A stretch of DNA of 64,000 nucleotides from Streptomyces roseifaciens (GTDB lineage: Bacteria > Actinomycetota > Actinomycetes > Streptomycetales > Streptomycetaceae). Positions 63,368 to 64,000 of this stretch are shown in pieces. Numbering within the stretch: position 1 is the first letter of the stretch; the number at the start of each line of letters is the position of its first letter. The stretch covers positions 1,426,001 through 1,490,000 of the forward strand of contig NZ_LNBE01000004.1 in assembly GCF_001445655.1 (NCBI RefSeq), written 5' to 3'. The notes beneath the pieces were generated by a model. That model was not told the DNA's origin. It saw only the letters and a list, made by a program, of their open reading frames with translations, and made no database searches. The translations under genes and the position numbers were made by a program.

Positions 63368-63989
63368 CGGGCACCTCTCTCAGAAGGAGGGACGGCCCGC
63401 CGGTCCGGCGGTGCCGGCCGGAACAGGCGACGGCGGCGACGGCGGAGTCCGGCGTCGGCACGTCGTGCACCGAGAAAGTACCCGACAACCCCTGCACCGC
63501 AGTGGTGCGCTCGGCGCCGGAGAGCCTGGCCAGCGCCTTCCGCCGGACCCGCTCCCGGGCCGACGCCGCGGACGCGGGGCCCTCGACCCGCTCAAGCGCC
63601 AGACAGAGCCGGATCCCGGCGGAGAGCCCGAGCACCCAGGCGTCCGCGGACCAGACGAGGTCCAGGACCAGGGGCGTCCCGCACGGCCCCGCGCCGGCCG
63701 CCGGCGCGTCCCCCTGCAGGCCCCGCCCCGCGGACATCCACATCCCGGCGGACATGTCGATCGTCTCCGGTGCGGCCCCCACCAGGTCGGCCAGTACGCG
63801 CCGCGCACCGGCCCGGGCCGCCGCGAAGCCGCGGCGCTCCGCCGGGCGCGTGATGCGTGCGCACCGGATCTTCTCCTCGCGCGACAGCAGCGCGATGTCA
63901 CCGATCGCGTCCGCGTGGCGCCCGCCCGGGCGGCCCGCGTCGCAGAACCACACGTGCACTTCGTCCCTCGCGGGGAGTGTGCGACTCAC
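63357..63989 (-). CDS. Degenerate 4'-phosphopantetheinyl transferase-like protein
   Basis: A 210-residue protein whose N-terminal half fits Sfp-type phosphopantetheinyl transferases: VHVWFCDAG, LLSREEKIRCARI, RRGFAAARAGARRVLADLVG. The C-terminal half has the right spacing, but the key motifs are lost: the FNLSHS position reads LDLVWSAD, GVDxE reads LCLALE, and WxxKEA reads RVRRKALA. Magnesium and CoA chemistry as in Sfp is therefore doubtful. The GTG at 63989 has GAGGAGG 4 nt upstream. More genes probably precede it beyond the window. Confidence 0.65.
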   Translation of the reverse strand: MSRTLPARDEVHVWFCDAGRPGGRHADAIGDIALLSREEKIRCARITRPAERRGFAAARAGARRVLADLVGAAPETIDMSAGMWMSAGRGLQGDAPAAGAGPCGTPLVLDLVWSADAWVLGLSAGIRLCLALERVEGPASAASARERVRRKALARLSGAERTTAVQGLSGTFSVHDVPTPDSAVAAVACSGRHRRTGGPSLLLREVPVVT

Positions 63990-64000
63990 AGTGCCTCCTC

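Overview
The window is high-GC actinobacterial chromosome, and gene content and order point to a Streptomyces core region. The developmental regulator gene bldD, sIHF, BldD- and DtxR-type operators, GTG/TTG starts and strongly GC3-biased codons all fit this. It carries about 60 protein genes, packed tightly with many 1-8 bp overlaps. No rRNA, tRNA, CRISPR array, insertion sequence or prophage was seen, and no gene-free gap exceeds 300 bases.

Layout: (1) 1-12.6 kb: the 3' end of thrS, a HIT hydrolase, a Tat-type polysaccharide deacetylase overlapping a beta-propeller lipoprotein, an unknown membrane protein, EF-G2, then the phosphatidylinositol mannoside operon pgsA-patA-pimA and a LemA-like protein. 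(2) 12.7-24.7 kb: pdxS-pdxT (PLP synthesis), a YebC regulator, ruvCAB, yajC-secD-secF, apt and the (p)ppGpp enzyme Rel. (3) 24.7-37.2 kb: a DUF349 protein, a cyclophilin, an MBL hydrolase, hisS, VKOR, rarA, an iron-boxed DUF2470 gene, rpsD, two small envelope proteins, alaS, ruvX. (4) 37.3-46.5 kb: mltG and the shikimate genes aroE, aroC-K-B-Q, a P-loop kinase, an M24 protein, efp and nusB. (5) 46.6-57.4 kb: bldD, then the pyrimidine genes pyrR, pyrB, pyrC, a PH-like membrane protein, carA, carB, pyrD, pyrF. (6) 57.7-64 kb: sIHF, gmk, rpoZ, coaBC, metK, an adenosine kinase gene, and an opposing pair encoding a flavin reductase and a degenerate phosphopantetheinyl-transferase-like protein.

Working together: most of the window is housekeeping. 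The clearest regulatory structures are a PyrR-binding hairpin nested inside a stem that can mask the pyrR ribosome binding site, a perfect BldD box upstream of bldD, a 17/19 DtxR/DmdR iron box between the DUF2470 gene and rpsD, and several long perfect hairpins, two of them inside functional gene sets (pdxS/pdxT and carB/pyrD). The last 2.4 kb after metK looks least like the conserved core. It joins S-adenosylmethionine synthesis to adenosine salvage and then to two accessory-looking genes, so it may be the edge of an accessory or biosynthetic region. I found no clearly undescribed multi-gene system; the best leads are listed as findings.
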